Positions 24,637 through 34,912 of a stretch of DNA of 64,000 nucleotides are shown in pieces (position 1 is the stretch's first letter; the number at the start of each line of letters is the position of its first letter). This DNA is from UBA7803 sp041686955 (GTDB lineage: Bacteria; Pseudomonadota; Gammaproteobacteria; Pseudomonadales; Azotimanducaceae), in the NCBI GenBank assembly GCA_041686955.1, contig JAWLCV010000013.1, forward strand, positions 1 through 64,000. Direction: 5' to 3'. The notes beneath the pieces are model-generated. The model was not told the DNA's origin. It saw only the letters and a program-made list of their open reading frames with translations, and did not search any database. The translations under genes were made by a program, and so were the position numbers.

Positions 24637-26154
24637 TTGACAGCCGGAGCGGCACCCGCCCGGGCGGTGCCCGCCTGGGCCGGACCGCTCTACTGGGCCG
24701 AGCACCGCGGCGACGACACCGCCTGGATCTTCGACGGCATTCGCGTGAGCTACGCCGAGCTCGGCGTCTGGGCCCTGAAGGGCAGCCAGCTGCTGCGCCG
24801 GCTCGGCCTCGCCAGCGGCGACGGCATCGCCGTGATCGCCCCCAATCATCCCCACTCCATGGCCGTGTACTGGGCGGCGCAGCTCGCCGGTCTCTATTAC
24901 ACGCCGGTGAGCGTCCAGTTCCAGCAGCGGGAAGTGCGGCACATTCTCGACGACTGCGACGCCAAGGTGCTGGTCTACCACGAAAGCCAGGCGGAGAAGG
25001 TGGCCGACGCGCCCCAGGCGATCCGTCTCGACATCGACCGCTGGCTCGAGCTCATCGACGCCGAGCCGGAGCGCCTCGTCGGCGACGCCGCCGAGGGCGC
25101 CGAGATGCTCTACTCCTCCGGCACCACGGGAACGCCCAAGGGGGTCCGGTCGGCTCGACCCGGGGCGCCGCTGAACACGGTCTCGGAGCTGTTCCGCCGC
25201 CGGGTCGAGCTCCACGGCATCGGCCGGGACACGGTTTACCTCTCGACGGCGCCGCTGTATCACTCGGCGCCCCTGCGCTACAACAGCATGGTCCAGCGCT
25301 GCGGCGGCACGTGCGTGATCATGCCCCGGTTCGAGGCCGAGCGGAGCCTTGCGCTCATCGAGGCGGAACGGATCTCCCACAGCCAGTGGGTGCCCACCAT
25401 GTTCGTGCGCCTGCTGCGGCTGCCGGAGGCGGTGCGTCAGCGCTACGACCTGTCGAGCCACCGGGTGGCGGTGCACGCGGCCGCACCGTGCCCGATAGAG
25501 ATCAAGCGGAAGATGCTCGACTGGTGGGGCCCCATCCTCCACGAGTACTACTCCGGCACCGAAGGCAACGGCCAGACCGCCATTTCCCCTGACGATTGGC
25601 TGGCCCATCCCGGATCCGTGGGACGCCCCATCCTGGGCGAAGTGCACGTGGTGGACGACGAAGGCCGGGAGCTGCCGCCGGGGCGCACTGGGCGCGTCTT
25701 TTTCTCCGGGGGTCCCCGCTTCGAGTACTACAAGGACCCGGAGAAGACCGCCGCGGCCTACGATCATCGCGGCTGGTCCACCCTCGGCGACATCGGCCAC
25801 CTGGACCAGGACGGCTACCTCTACCTCAGCGACCGGGCTTCCCACACCATCATTTCCGGCGGAGTCAACATCTATCCCCGGGAAGTGGAAGACGTGCTGG
25901 TGAGCCATCCGGCGGTGCAGGACGCGGCGGTGTTCGGCATCCCCAACGAGGAGTTCGGCGAGGAGGTGAAGGCCGCTGTGGAACTGGCCGCTGGCGCGCC
26001 CCCGGTGACCGCCGAGGAGCTCATCGACTACTGCCGGGGGCGCCTCGCCCACCTGAAGTGCCCGCGCAGCATCGATTTTCACGACGCCCTACCCCGCCAT
26101 CAGACGGGCAAGCTGTACAAGGAGCCGCTCAAGCGGCCCTATTGGAATCACTGA
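24637..26154 (+). CDS. AMP-dependent acyl-CoA synthetase/ligase
   Basis: Adenylate-forming enzyme that activates a carboxylic acid to its acyl-CoA. The 505-residue product has the P-loop-like YSSGTTGTPKG, the A5 segment EYYSGTEG, the hinge region DRASHTIISGGVNIYP and the catalytic C-terminal Lys in HQTGKLYKEPL. The start is uncertain: a TTG at 24637, one base after the DUF1820 stop, gives a normal-length protein, while the longer open frame upstream translates DUF1820 out of frame. Its last 7 bp overlap the convergent DUF4242 gene. The substrate cannot be read from the sequence. Confidence 0.87.
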   Translation: MTAGAAPARAVPAWAGPLYWAEHRGDDTAWIFDGIRVSYAELGVWALKGSQLLRRLGLASGDGIAVIAPNHPHSMAVYWAAQLAGLYYTPVSVQFQQREVRHILDDCDAKVLVYHESQAEKVADAPQAIRLDIDRWLELIDAEPERLVGDAAEGAEMLYSSGTTGTPKGVRSARPGAPLNTVSELFRRRVELHGIGRDTVYLSTAPLYHSAPLRYNSMVQRCGGTCVIMPRFEAERSLALIEAERISHSQWVPTMFVRLLRLPEAVRQRYDLSSHRVAVHAAAPCPIEIKRKMLDWWGPILHEYYSGTEGNGQTAISPDDWLAHPGSVGRPILGEVHVVDDEGRELPPGRTGRVFFSGGPRFEYYKDPEKTAAAYDHRGWSTLGDIGHLDQDGYLYLSDRASHTIISGGVNIYPREVEDVLVSHPAVQDAAVFGIPNEEFGEEVKAAVELAAGAPPVTAEELIDYCRGRLAHLKCPRSIDFHDALPRHQTGKLYKEPLKRPYWNH

Positions 26155-26678
26155 TCCCCGGCGATTCGCCGGAACCCCCACACCCGGGCGGTACCCGTCT
26201 GGGCGAGCGCATGGCGCACGACCTCGGCATCCGGCGCCCGGAACAGGCACAAGAGACGCCGGTGGTCGTAGGAGACGACGACCCGCAGAAGGGTCACACC
26301 GAGATGCCGCAGGCGGTCGGGACCGGTGGCGCGCACCGCCGCCGCTTCCTCCGCGGTCAGCGGCTCCTCGCGGTGGTGCTCCGCCAGCACGTTGGGCTCG
26401 GCATCGGCGGCGAGGCCGGGGCCGCCCACCACTTCCCGGAGGGTGGCCGGCCACAGCGCATGCAACGCTTCCCGGGATTGCCGGAAGGCGGTGCGCACCG
26501 CCTCGCCGTCCGGTGCCTGGAAATGACACAGCATCCGCCGGCCGTCGCTGGACAGGTAGCTCTCGCGCCACTCCACGCGGTGCAGCATCCGGCATTCCGA
26601 CGTGACCTCCGCCAGGGCACGCGCCTCTTCCTCGTCGAGGGGAGGATCGAACAGGCGTTCTACGAACACGTCGGCCAT
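26148..26678 (-). CDS. DUF4242-like tandem-domain protein (copy A)
   Basis: The 176-residue protein is built of two halves of about 80 residues. The first, DVFVERLFDPPLDEEEARALA...HRVEWRESYLSSDGRRMLCHFQAPDGEAVRTAFRQ, is the DUF4242 (annotated nickel-binding) pattern, and the second is a diverged copy ending YDHRRLLCLFRAPDAEVVRHAL. It is a paralogue of the gene at 28721-29248. It follows the flavin monooxygenase by 16 bp with GGAG before the ATG, so it is the last gene of the osmC-monooxygenase operon. The function is unknown; metal binding is only a family label. Confidence 0.75.
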   Translation of the reverse strand: MADVFVERLFDPPLDEEEARALAEVTSECRMLHRVEWRESYLSSDGRRMLCHFQAPDGEAVRTAFRQSREALHALWPATLREVVGGPGLAADAEPNVLAEHHREEPLTAEEAAAVRATGPDRLRHLGVTLLRVVVSYDHRRLLCLFRAPDAEVVRHALAQTGTARVWGFRRIAGDQ

Positions 26679-26694
26679 GCTTGTCTCCACATCG

Positions 26695-27996
26695 TCACCC
26701 CGCCATGGAAACCAGCCGGCGTCGGTGACAGCTTTCCAGATGATCCACCAGGTGAGCGCAGAGATCCCGGGCGTCGTCCTCGGCCCCGTGGATGAAGCTC
26801 GACTTGCGGCGGCGCATGAAGGGGAGCCCCATGACGTACATGCCGGGGGCTTCCGCCACACCGCCATCGTGACGGATGGCGCCCTTGCGATCCAGCACCG
26901 GCACCTCGAGCCAGGAGTAGTCCGGTCGACACCCGGTGGCCCAGATGATGGAGCGGAACTCCCCGCTGGTCAGATCCACGGTCAGACGCGGCGAAGGGTC
27001 CACGCGGGTCGGCGCGAACTCCTCCGGCGGATCCACGGCGTCGGCACAACCGGAGGCCTCGGCCCATTCGTCGATGGTGGCGAGCAGCCGTTTCATCTTC
27101 AGATCCGCCATGGCGCAGTGGTTTCTGAGCGAGCCGGAGAACTGGGCCTTGCCGCCTCGAATGCCCGCCAGCCGGCCCACCAGGCAGACTCCGCGGTCGC
27201 TCAAGGCATTGAGGTCGAGGCTGGCTCGCGCCGGCGTACCGACGAGCTGAGGCGACGGCACCCGCCGGGCCCGGACGATGTCGTCCACCTGGTCCCAACG
27301 CTGGTCGAGAATGCCGGCCGACTTCATCCACCACTGAATGTCCCTGCCCCGGTATACCCGCGGCATGCGCACGTGCTCTCCCACCGCCAGGGCGACCGGG
27401 CGGCCGGAGCGCGCGATCTCGTCGGCGAGCTGCACGCCCGTGGCCGATGCGCCGACGATGAGCACGCCGCCGGATGCCAGTTGCTCCGGGCTCTTGTAGT
27501 CCCGCGGCGTGTAGGCGTCGATGGCCGGGGGAACGGCCTCCGCCACGGCGGGCACCACGGGCACGCTGAACGCCCCGCTGGCGATCACCAGGGCGCGGCA
27601 ACGCCATTCGCCCTGGTCGGTGATCACCCGGTAGCCGTCCGCGGCCGGCCGCACCGAGGTGACGGTGGTGCCGGTACGAACCGGCGCCGAAATCCGCCGC
27701 GCGTACTCGTCGATGAAGTTGCTGACCTCCGGCATGGTCATGAAGCCGTCCGGGTCGTCGCCCCGATAGCCGTAGCCGGGAAGGCGGGTCAGCCAGTTCG
27801 GCGTCAGCAACCGGAGCGAGTCCCAGCGTTCGTGCCGCCAGGCGTTGCCGACCACGCCGCGCTCCAGCACGACGTGGTCGATGGCACGCTCGGTCAGGCA
27901 CCGGCTCATGGCCAGCCCCGAGTGTCCGGCACCGATGACCACCACGGTCACGGTGCCGGCATCGGGCGATCCCGCGCTGCCAGTGCGCTCGTTCAT
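26695..27996 (-). CDS. Flavin-containing monooxygenase-like FAD/NADPH oxidoreductase
   Basis: Class B-type flavoprotein monooxygenase or related NAD(P)H oxidase, 433 residues. The FAD Rossmann motif is GAGHSG (about residues 22-27) and the NADPH motif is GASATG, followed by an ATG-like motif in IIWATGCRPDYSWL. The FMO fingerprint is only partly recognisable. The start overlaps the osmC-like stop as ATGA, so the two are coupled. Neighbours suggest oxygenation of a small, possibly sulphur-bearing metabolite, which is inference. Confidence 0.82.
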   Translation of the reverse strand: MNERTGSAGSPDAGTVTVVVIGAGHSGLAMSRCLTERAIDHVVLERGVVGNAWRHERWDSLRLLTPNWLTRLPGYGYRGDDPDGFMTMPEVSNFIDEYARRISAPVRTGTTVTSVRPAADGYRVITDQGEWRCRALVIASGAFSVPVVPAVAEAVPPAIDAYTPRDYKSPEQLASGGVLIVGASATGVQLADEIARSGRPVALAVGEHVRMPRVYRGRDIQWWMKSAGILDQRWDQVDDIVRARRVPSPQLVGTPARASLDLNALSDRGVCLVGRLAGIRGGKAQFSGSLRNHCAMADLKMKRLLATIDEWAEASGCADAVDPPEEFAPTRVDPSPRLTVDLTSGEFRSIIWATGCRPDYSWLEVPVLDRKGAIRHDGGVAEAPGMYVMGLPFMRRRKSSFIHGAEDDARDLCAHLVDHLESCHRRRLVSMAG

Positions 27997-28556
27997 TTCA
28001 CTTCCACCGACACGTTGGTGGGGTTGGTGAGAATGTCGAACACCGCAGAGCGCTTCTGCGACTGTGCCACCAGGGCCTCGATTTCTTCCCGCGACGCATC
28101 CGCGTCGATCTCGAAGCACACCTTGACGTCGTCGAAGCCGTTGCGGACGTCGCCGTCCATGCCCAGGATGCCCTGGATGTCCATGCTGCCTTCCAGCGTG
28201 GCCTTCACCGAGCGGAGCTGAATCTGCCGGTTCTGAGCCACCGCGGCGACGCCCGCCGTCAGACAGCCCGCCAGACCGACCAGGACGTACTCCACCGGGG
28301 TGGCGCCGTTGTCCTCGGAGGCGAAGGTCTCCGGGTGATCCGCGTCGAAGGTGAACTCGGTGCGGTGAGCCTGCTCCCCGCCCAGGCCGTGATAGCCCTT
28401 GACCGTGGAGCGGCTGTGGGTGCCGTTCACCCAGTTGCAGCTCGCCCGCCATTGGAAACGGGCCGCCTCCGGCGTCTTCGCCAGAGCCTCCCGGGCGCCG
28501 AGAAGCGCATCCACGTTCACGCCGTTGTCCACCTTCATGGTGCTGTTCATGTTCAT
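27993..28556 (-). CDS. OsmC-like protein lacking the second redox cysteine
   Basis: The 187-residue OsmC/Ohr-fold protein has the first motif cysteine in VGLAGCLTAG (Cys98). Where OsmC and Ohr carry the second Cys (usually in a CP pair) this protein reads KRSAVFD, with Ser170, so a classic two-cysteine peroxidase cycle is unlikely. Cys40 and Cys147 are extra. It is the first gene of the osmC-monooxygenase-DUF4242A operon and lies 82 bp downstream of a spaced CCACGC element shared with the cysK-grx operon. Confidence 0.85.
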   Translation of the reverse strand: MNMNSTMKVDNGVNVDALLGAREALAKTPEAARFQWRASCNWVNGTHSRSTVKGYHGLGGEQAHRTEFTFDADHPETFASEDNGATPVEYVLVGLAGCLTAGVAAVAQNRQIQLRSVKATLEGSMDIQGILGMDGDVRNGFDDVKVCFEIDADASREEIEALVAQSQKRSAVFDILTNPTNVSVEVK

Positions 28557-28720
28557 CTCGATTTCCTCACTGGGTTTTGCTGTCGCGGGTCATGAGCGAC
28601 CCTACGAGGCGCACTTTCCCGTGGGGTCGTTGAACCCAGCGTGAGAGCGGGCGTGGAATTTCGCGTGAGCGGACGAGCGGTGCGTGGTTTTCGCCGCGAG
28701 ACCCGGGCCGCCGTTGGCTT
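28557..28720. other. Regulatory intergenic region between osmC-like gene and DUF4242 copy B
   Basis: There is no coding potential I would defend. On the minus strand it holds the CCACGC-type element (28687-28639) upstream of the osmC-like gene, so a promoter within this gap probably drives osmC-monooxygenase-DUF4242A separately from the SARP-DUF4242B transcript. I could not identify clear -35/-10 boxes. Confidence 0.5.
28639..28687 (-). promoter_or_regulatory. Putative SARP-type direct-repeat element upstream of osmC-like gene
   Basis: On the minus strand: CCACGC (28687-28682), 25 bp, CCACGC (28656-28651), 6 bp, TCACGC (28644-28639). The same repeats with the same 25- and 6-bp gaps stand before the cysK-grx gene at 32315-32363. 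An additional TCACGC lies at 28668-28663. Direct repeats of short CG-rich motifs are typical SARP targets, and a SARP gene lies between the two sites. Confidence 0.55.
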
Positions 28721-29248
28721 TCAGGATTCCGCGGCGGAGAGCTGCTGGAAGGCCCAGACCCGCTCCAGGGGCATGCCGGCCTCCCGCTGAGCCAGGCGCA
28801 CGGATTCGGCGTCCGGCGCGTCGTACAGGCAAATCATGCGACAGCGGTCCAGGGAGAACGCGGTGCGGGAGAAGCGGACGCGATGGGCCTCCAGACACCA
28901 GGCGTGGCCGTCCTCGATGGCCTGGATCGCCTCCAGGGTCACCGGCTCGGGGAAGCTGCGCTCCACCACCACGTTGGCCGGGCAGAGCTCGGGGGCCTGG
29001 TGGAGGCTGCCCGCCCAGAGGGCGTTGAAGCGCTCGCCCACCTGGCGGAAGGCGGTGCGCACCGATTCCGCATCCGGCGCCACGAAGTGACAGAACATGC
29101 GCTGCCCGTCGCTGGCCAGCAGGCTCTCCTGCCACTCCACGCGATGCATGAGCATGCACTCGCCGGCAGCTTCGGCCAGGGCCAGCACGTCCCGTTGCGT
29201 CAACGGCAGCTCGAACGTGCGTTCGACGAAGACGTGGGTCATGGTCAT
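28721..29248 (-). CDS. DUF4242-like tandem-domain protein (copy B)
   Basis: The 175-residue paralogue of copy A keeps both halves closer to the pattern: THVFVERTFELPL...HRVEWQESLLASDGQRMFCHFVAPDAESVRTAFRQ, then NVVVERSFPEPV...DRCRMICLYDAPDAESVRLAQ. The ATG at 29248 has GGAGGTG 7 nt upstream and overlaps the SARP stop as ATGA, so it is translated with the regulator. DUF4242 genes beside BTAD regulators recur in other proteobacteria as far as I recall, but the biochemical role is unknown. Confidence 0.78.
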   Translation of the reverse strand: MTMTHVFVERTFELPLTQRDVLALAEAAGECMLMHRVEWQESLLASDGQRMFCHFVAPDAESVRTAFRQVGERFNALWAGSLHQAPELCPANVVVERSFPEPVTLEAIQAIEDGHAWCLEAHRVRFSRTAFSLDRCRMICLYDAPDAESVRLAQREAGMPLERVWAFQQLSAAES

Positions 29249-32241
29249 GGTGCGGCACCTCCGGTCGCAGCCATCGCGGCCGACATCCGCGCCCGCGCCC
29301 ACCGGGCCACGGCGGCTTCATCGAGAGCGGCGATGGCGTTCATGTGCATCTCCCTGGCCGCTTCGTCGCCCAGGGCACCGCTGGCGCGTGCCAGCGCCAG
29401 GCGAGCCAGCATCGTCTCCGTGGCCCGCTGCAGCGTCTCGGCGCAGCGCAGCGCCTCCTCTGCCCGGGCCACGGCGTCGTGAAACCGGCCGCGTTCGATA
29501 TCCAACTCGGCGGCGCGGGTGAGGGTGTACGCCAGCCGGTGCTTGGCGTCCGCCACGCGCAGATCCTCCAGGGCCGCCGCGAGGCCCTCCGGACAATCTT
29601 CCAGGGCGTAGCGGCAGAGCCCCTCCAGCGCCCGTGCAAACGGGGCCTCGCTGCCTTCGCGGAGCTTGCCGCCGATCTCGCCGAGGGTGCGGCAGCGCAG
29701 CCGGGCGCCGTCGTAGCGGCCGCGTTCGATGTCGATCATCACCAGGTACTCGTTGGCCTGGAACTCGCTGACCCGGTCGCCGGCGGTCTTGCACAGGGTG
29801 CGCGCCTCCTTGAACAGCTCCTCCGCCTCCTCGAGCCGGTTCTCGTGATAGCGCAGCATCCCCAGGGCCATGGGGATGGCGTGATAGCTGGTGCGCTGGC
29901 GCGCCGCCAGGGCCTGCGCCTCCATCAGCATGGCGTCGGCGTGACTGAGATCACGCTCGAGCATGGCCAGGCATTTGGCGGTTTCCGCCAGGCCGACGAC
30001 GTGGTCGGCCTCGTTACCGCCCCGCGCCACCCGTTCCGCCTGCAGGGTCTCCTCCCGGGCTCCCGCCCAATGACCGTGTTCCCAGCGCAGGTAGCTGGCC
30101 ATGTGGTAGCCCAGCCGGGCGTGGGACAGCGCCCCGTGATCCAGCGCCCGCTCGGCCAGCTCCACGTACTCCGCCGCCGCCGTTTCCCAGTCTTCCACGG
30201 GTGCCGCGGAGAACATGACGTCGCGCAGCTCCAGGGTCAGGCACACCCGCTCCGCCTCGGGCAGCGATGTCACGAGCTGCAGCCCCTTGCGTGCCAGGTT
30301 CGCGGCGTCTTCGTTGGCGAAGAAGCGCAGGCACAGCCGCCCGGCCGAGACCATTGCCCGGGCTGCGAGGGCCGGATCGCCGCTGTGCGAGGCATGGTGG
30401 GCGAGATCCGCCGCGTGCTCCAGATCCACGGCTGTCTCCTGCTCCAGCAGCTCGGCGGCGCGCCGGTGCATCACCCGGCGCCGCGCCGGGGAGATGTCGG
30501 CGTAGATGCTGCGGGCCACCAGATCGTGTGAGAAACGAAACCCGCCGTCGGTGGAGAGCAGCATGGCCTGGCGTTCCGCACTCTCCAGAACGTCCGCGAC
30601 GCGGCTCCAGTCGAGGCCGCTGACCCGCACCAGGGAGGCCACGTCCACCCGCGGCGCCAGCACGGCGGCCCAGCGCAGCACCTCGGCGCCTTCGAGGTCG
30701 AACCGGGCGAGCCGCTCGCGCACCAGCTCGTCGAGGGAGCTGGCACCGTCGCCGGCACTTCCCGCCCGCGCCAGCTCGATGGCGAGGAGCGGATTGCCGC
30801 CGCATTCGCGGCTCAGCGCGTCCACGTCGGCCGTGGGCGCATGGGCCTCGATGAGGTGGCGCACGTCGGCTTCGCCGAGCGGCCCGAGCCGCAGCTCCGC
30901 GAGCAGGCCCTCGTGGCGCAATCCCCGCAGCATCCGCTGCACCGCGCCGTTGTCCCGGACCTCGCCGTCACGGGCCGCCAGCACCGCGATGAGCGGCTGT
31001 TGCCGGTTCGTGCGGACGACGTAGTGGAGCGCGGCGGCACTGGACTCGTCGCACCACTGAAGGTCGTCGTAGATCAACGCCACCGGACGATTTCGGAATT
31101 CCGCCTGAATCCGGTCGTTCAGCACGCCGAACAGATGGTCCCGGTTGGCCTGATCGATGCCGCCGAACACCTCCTGGTCGGCACCGAGCTTGCGGAAGGC
31201 ATCGATCCAGAGCGCAAAGGGCCGTATGGTCTCGGATTCGAAGGCGCTGGCCTCGAGCACGAATGCCCCGGCCTGCTGCGCCTCCGCCGCCGCGACCTGC
31301 AGCAACCGGCTCTTGCCGATTCCGGGATCGCCCTTGAGCAGCAGCAGGGCCGCCCGCTTCTCCCGTATCACTTCGGCGAGCACCTCCGCGAGCCGCCCGG
31401 TCTCGGCCTCACGCCCCACCAGGCCGGCCACCGTCTGCTGCGCCGCCGGCTCCCGGGCCGCGGGCGCAGCGTTCGCTGGGCTCGAAGCGGGCGCCGGGGG
31501 CACCGCTGGCGCCGCGGCTCCGGCACCCGGCGCGCGCCGCCACGCCCGAAACAGCTCCCCAGACGAAGGCGAGCCCACCTCCTCGTTCATTCGCATGCCG
31601 AGCCGGTACTGCTGCTCGGCTTCCTCGGTGCGGCCCGTGGCCATCAGCAGGCGAATCAGGCCGGCCCGGGCCTTCTCGTCGTAGGGGAACAGCCCAACCA
31701 GCGCCCGGGCGTGGGGAAGCGCATTTTCCGGCTGTTCCGCCAGGCGCTTCACCAGCGCGTCGAGCAGCCGGGCCTGGCAGCGGGTGACCAGCTCCCGTTC
31801 CGCCACGCACCAGCTATGGAAATCGTGGAAGCCGGAAAGGTCGAGCCCCTCGAGAAAGTTGCCGCGGTAGCGCTCTGCGCCGGCCTCGAGATCCGCCAGG
31901 GACGCACGCTCGGCCTCCTGTGCCAGGGTCTCGAGCGCGTTCATGTCGATGTCCGCCCCGGCGACGTCGAAGCGCACGCTGGCGCGGTCGGCGACGATCC
32001 GCGGCCGGTCGTCGCCGTCCACCAGGCGGCGCAGCTTGGACAGGCTCCAGCGCAACGATCCCCGGGGGTCGTCGGGAACTTCCCACAGCAGATCGCAGAG
32101 ATACTCGCGCCGAAACGCTCGACCGTTTCGCGCCAGAAAGGCAAGAAGCGCGCGGGTTTTCTTGGACGGCGGCAGAGCGAGCGAAACGCCGTCTCGAATC
32201 ACCTCGAGATCGCCGATGAATTTCAGCTCGAGTTCGGCCAT
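29245..32241 (-). CDS. SARP/AfsR-like regulator: winged helix, BTAD, AAA ATPase, TPR-like
   Basis: Large transcription activator of 998 residues. It has an OmpR-type winged helix (about 5-95, with RREYLCDLLWEVPDDPRGSLRWSLSKLRR), a BTAD domain (about 97-235), a proline/alanine linker, and an AAA/NACHT-like ATPase with Walker A GDPGIGKS (304-311) and ALIYDD as Walker B. A long helical repeat region with TPR character follows, and there is no C-terminal LuxR helix-turn-helix. The ATG at 32241 gives a normal SARP N-terminus. It is divergent from cysK-grx, has its own strong promoter, and is coupled to DUF4242B. It is the likely activator of the surrounding operons. Confidence 0.85.
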   Translation of the reverse strand: MAELELKFIGDLEVIRDGVSLALPPSKKTRALLAFLARNGRAFRREYLCDLLWEVPDDPRGSLRWSLSKLRRLVDGDDRPRIVADRASVRFDVAGADIDMNALETLAQEAERASLADLEAGAERYRGNFLEGLDLSGFHDFHSWCVAERELVTRCQARLLDALVKRLAEQPENALPHARALVGLFPYDEKARAGLIRLLMATGRTEEAEQQYRLGMRMNEEVGSPSSGELFRAWRRAPGAGAAAPAVPPAPASSPANAAPAAREPAAQQTVAGLVGREAETGRLAEVLAEVIREKRAALLLLKGDPGIGKSRLLQVAAAEAQQAGAFVLEASAFESETIRPFALWIDAFRKLGADQEVFGGIDQANRDHLFGVLNDRIQAEFRNRPVALIYDDLQWCDESSAAALHYVVRTNRQQPLIAVLAARDGEVRDNGAVQRMLRGLRHEGLLAELRLGPLGEADVRHLIEAHAPTADVDALSRECGGNPLLAIELARAGSAGDGASSLDELVRERLARFDLEGAEVLRWAAVLAPRVDVASLVRVSGLDWSRVADVLESAERQAMLLSTDGGFRFSHDLVARSIYADISPARRRVMHRRAAELLEQETAVDLEHAADLAHHASHSGDPALAARAMVSAGRLCLRFFANEDAANLARKGLQLVTSLPEAERVCLTLELRDVMFSAAPVEDWETAAAEYVELAERALDHGALSHARLGYHMASYLRWEHGHWAGAREETLQAERVARGGNEADHVVGLAETAKCLAMLERDLSHADAMLMEAQALAARQRTSYHAIPMALGMLRYHENRLEEAEELFKEARTLCKTAGDRVSEFQANEYLVMIDIERGRYDGARLRCRTLGEIGGKLREGSEAPFARALEGLCRYALEDCPEGLAAALEDLRVADAKHRLAYTLTRAAELDIERGRFHDAVARAEEALRCAETLQRATETMLARLALARASGALGDEAAREMHMNAIAALDEAAVARWARARMSAAMAATGGAAP

Positions 32242-32274
32242 TGGGCAGCACCGGGCCCCTCGCGCGGTTGCGCG

Positions 32275-32303
32275 ACTATAGGTGCACGACTTCATCATGA
32301 CAA
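32275..32303 (-). promoter_or_regulatory. Promoter of the SARP regulator gene
   Basis: On the minus strand: TTGTCA (32303-32298), a 17-bp spacer and TATAGT (32280-32275), with an expected start site about 27 bp before the ATG. It lies directly beside the CCACGC element of the divergent cysK-grx operon, which would allow autoregulation. Confidence 0.65.
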
Positions 32304-32314
32304 GCCGGAGAATT

Positions 32315-32363
32315 CCACGCTCCGGCCCATCCACCCGCGAAAAAACCACGCTGTCTCACACGC
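32315..32363 (+). promoter_or_regulatory. Putative SARP-type direct-repeat element upstream of cysK-grx
   Basis: CCACGC (32315-32320), 25 bp, CCACGC (32346-32351), 6 bp, ACACGC (32358-32363), ending 64 bp before the ATG. Spacing and orientation relative to the gene are identical to the element before the osmC-like gene. Confidence 0.55.
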
Positions 32364-32427
32364 TCGATACCTCGCCCGGCCCCGAGACTGCCGCCACATG
32401 CACAGGCAAGCAGCGTCAGGAGTCGAC

Positions 32428-33918
<1,491 letters not shown>

Positions 33919-33931
33919 TGGGAGGCGAGAC

Positions 33932-34912
33932 ATGAACGTTGGTAGCGATTCCGTACCCGTGATCAGCGTGGCCGCCCTGCACGCGCCGGAGACCCGGCGC
34001 GCGCTGGACGCGGCCTGCCGGGACTGGGGATTCTTTCAGGTGGTGGATCACGGCATTCCCGAGGCGGTGACGGACGCGCTGCATCGGGAGATGCGCCGTT
34101 TCTTCGCCCAGGACGCGGCAGCCAAGCAGGCCGTCGCCCGCACCGCCAGCAATCCCTGGGGCTTCTACGACAGGGAGCTGACCAAGAACACCCGGGACTG
34201 GAAGGAGATCTTCGACTACGGCCCGGCCACCGGAGACGGGGCCGAGCCCCAGTGGCCGGCCGGGCTGACGGAATTCCGCACCGCGGTGCTGGACTTCTAC
34301 GCGGCCTGCGAGGCCCTGGGGCTGCGCCTGCTCGGCGCGGTGGCGGCGAATCTGGGAATGCCCGAGACCCACCTCGACCGTCACTTCGTCCCCAGCCACA
34401 CCAGCTTCCTGCGATTGAACTACTATCCGGTGTGCGCCGTGCCGGCGCGCCCCGAGGGCGTCTGCGTCCCCCGGACCGGGCACCTGGGCGTGAATCACCA
34501 CACCGACGCCGGCGCCCTCACCCTGCTGCTGCAGGACGATCAGCCGGGGCTCGAGGTGTACCGCCAGGGCCGATGGCACCTGGTGGAACCGCGGCGCGAC
34601 GCCCTGGTGATCAACATCGGCGACATCGTTCAGGTGTGGTCCAACGACCGTTACCGGGCCGCGCTGCACCGGGTGCGGGCCAGTGCCGGCACGGAGCGGT
34701 TCAGCGCCCCGTTCTTCCTCAATCCCGATTACCGCACCGACTACGCGCCCCTGCCCACGACGGTGGACGCAACCGAACCGCCCCGCTATCGGGCCATCAA
34801 CTGGGGCGAGTTCCGGGCGCTGCGGGCCGCCGGCGATTACGCGGACCGCGGCGAGGAAATTCAGATCAGTCACTACCGAGTGAAGGAAGGAGGCGATGAA
34901 TGGCATTCATAG
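33932..34912 (+). CDS. Isopenicillin-N-synthase-like Fe(II) (2-oxoglutarate) oxygenase
   Basis: The 326-residue non-haem iron oxygenase of the IPNS/flavonol-synthase family has an N-terminal DIOX_N domain (VPVISVAALHAPETRRALDAACRDWGFFQVVDHGIP) and a double-stranded beta-helix core with iron ligands His190, Asp192 (NHHTDAG) and His246 (LHRV). RFS at 256-258 is the usual co-substrate carboxylate binder. GGAGG precedes the ATG. It is 13 bp after cysK-grx and overlaps the AhpD-like gene by 13 bp, so one transcript is expected. The substrate is unknown; a cysteine-derived thiol from the upstream enzyme is an attractive guess. Confidence 0.87.
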   Translation: MNVGSDSVPVISVAALHAPETRRALDAACRDWGFFQVVDHGIPEAVTDALHREMRRFFAQDAAAKQAVARTASNPWGFYDRELTKNTRDWKEIFDYGPATGDGAEPQWPAGLTEFRTAVLDFYAACEALGLRLLGAVAANLGMPETHLDRHFVPSHTSFLRLNYYPVCAVPARPEGVCVPRTGHLGVNHHTDAGALTLLLQDDQPGLEVYRQGRWHLVEPRRDALVINIGDIVQVWSNDRYRAALHRVRASAGTERFSAPFFLNPDYRTDYAPLPTTVDATEPPRYRAINWGEFRALRAAGDYADRGEEIQISHYRVKEGGDEWHS

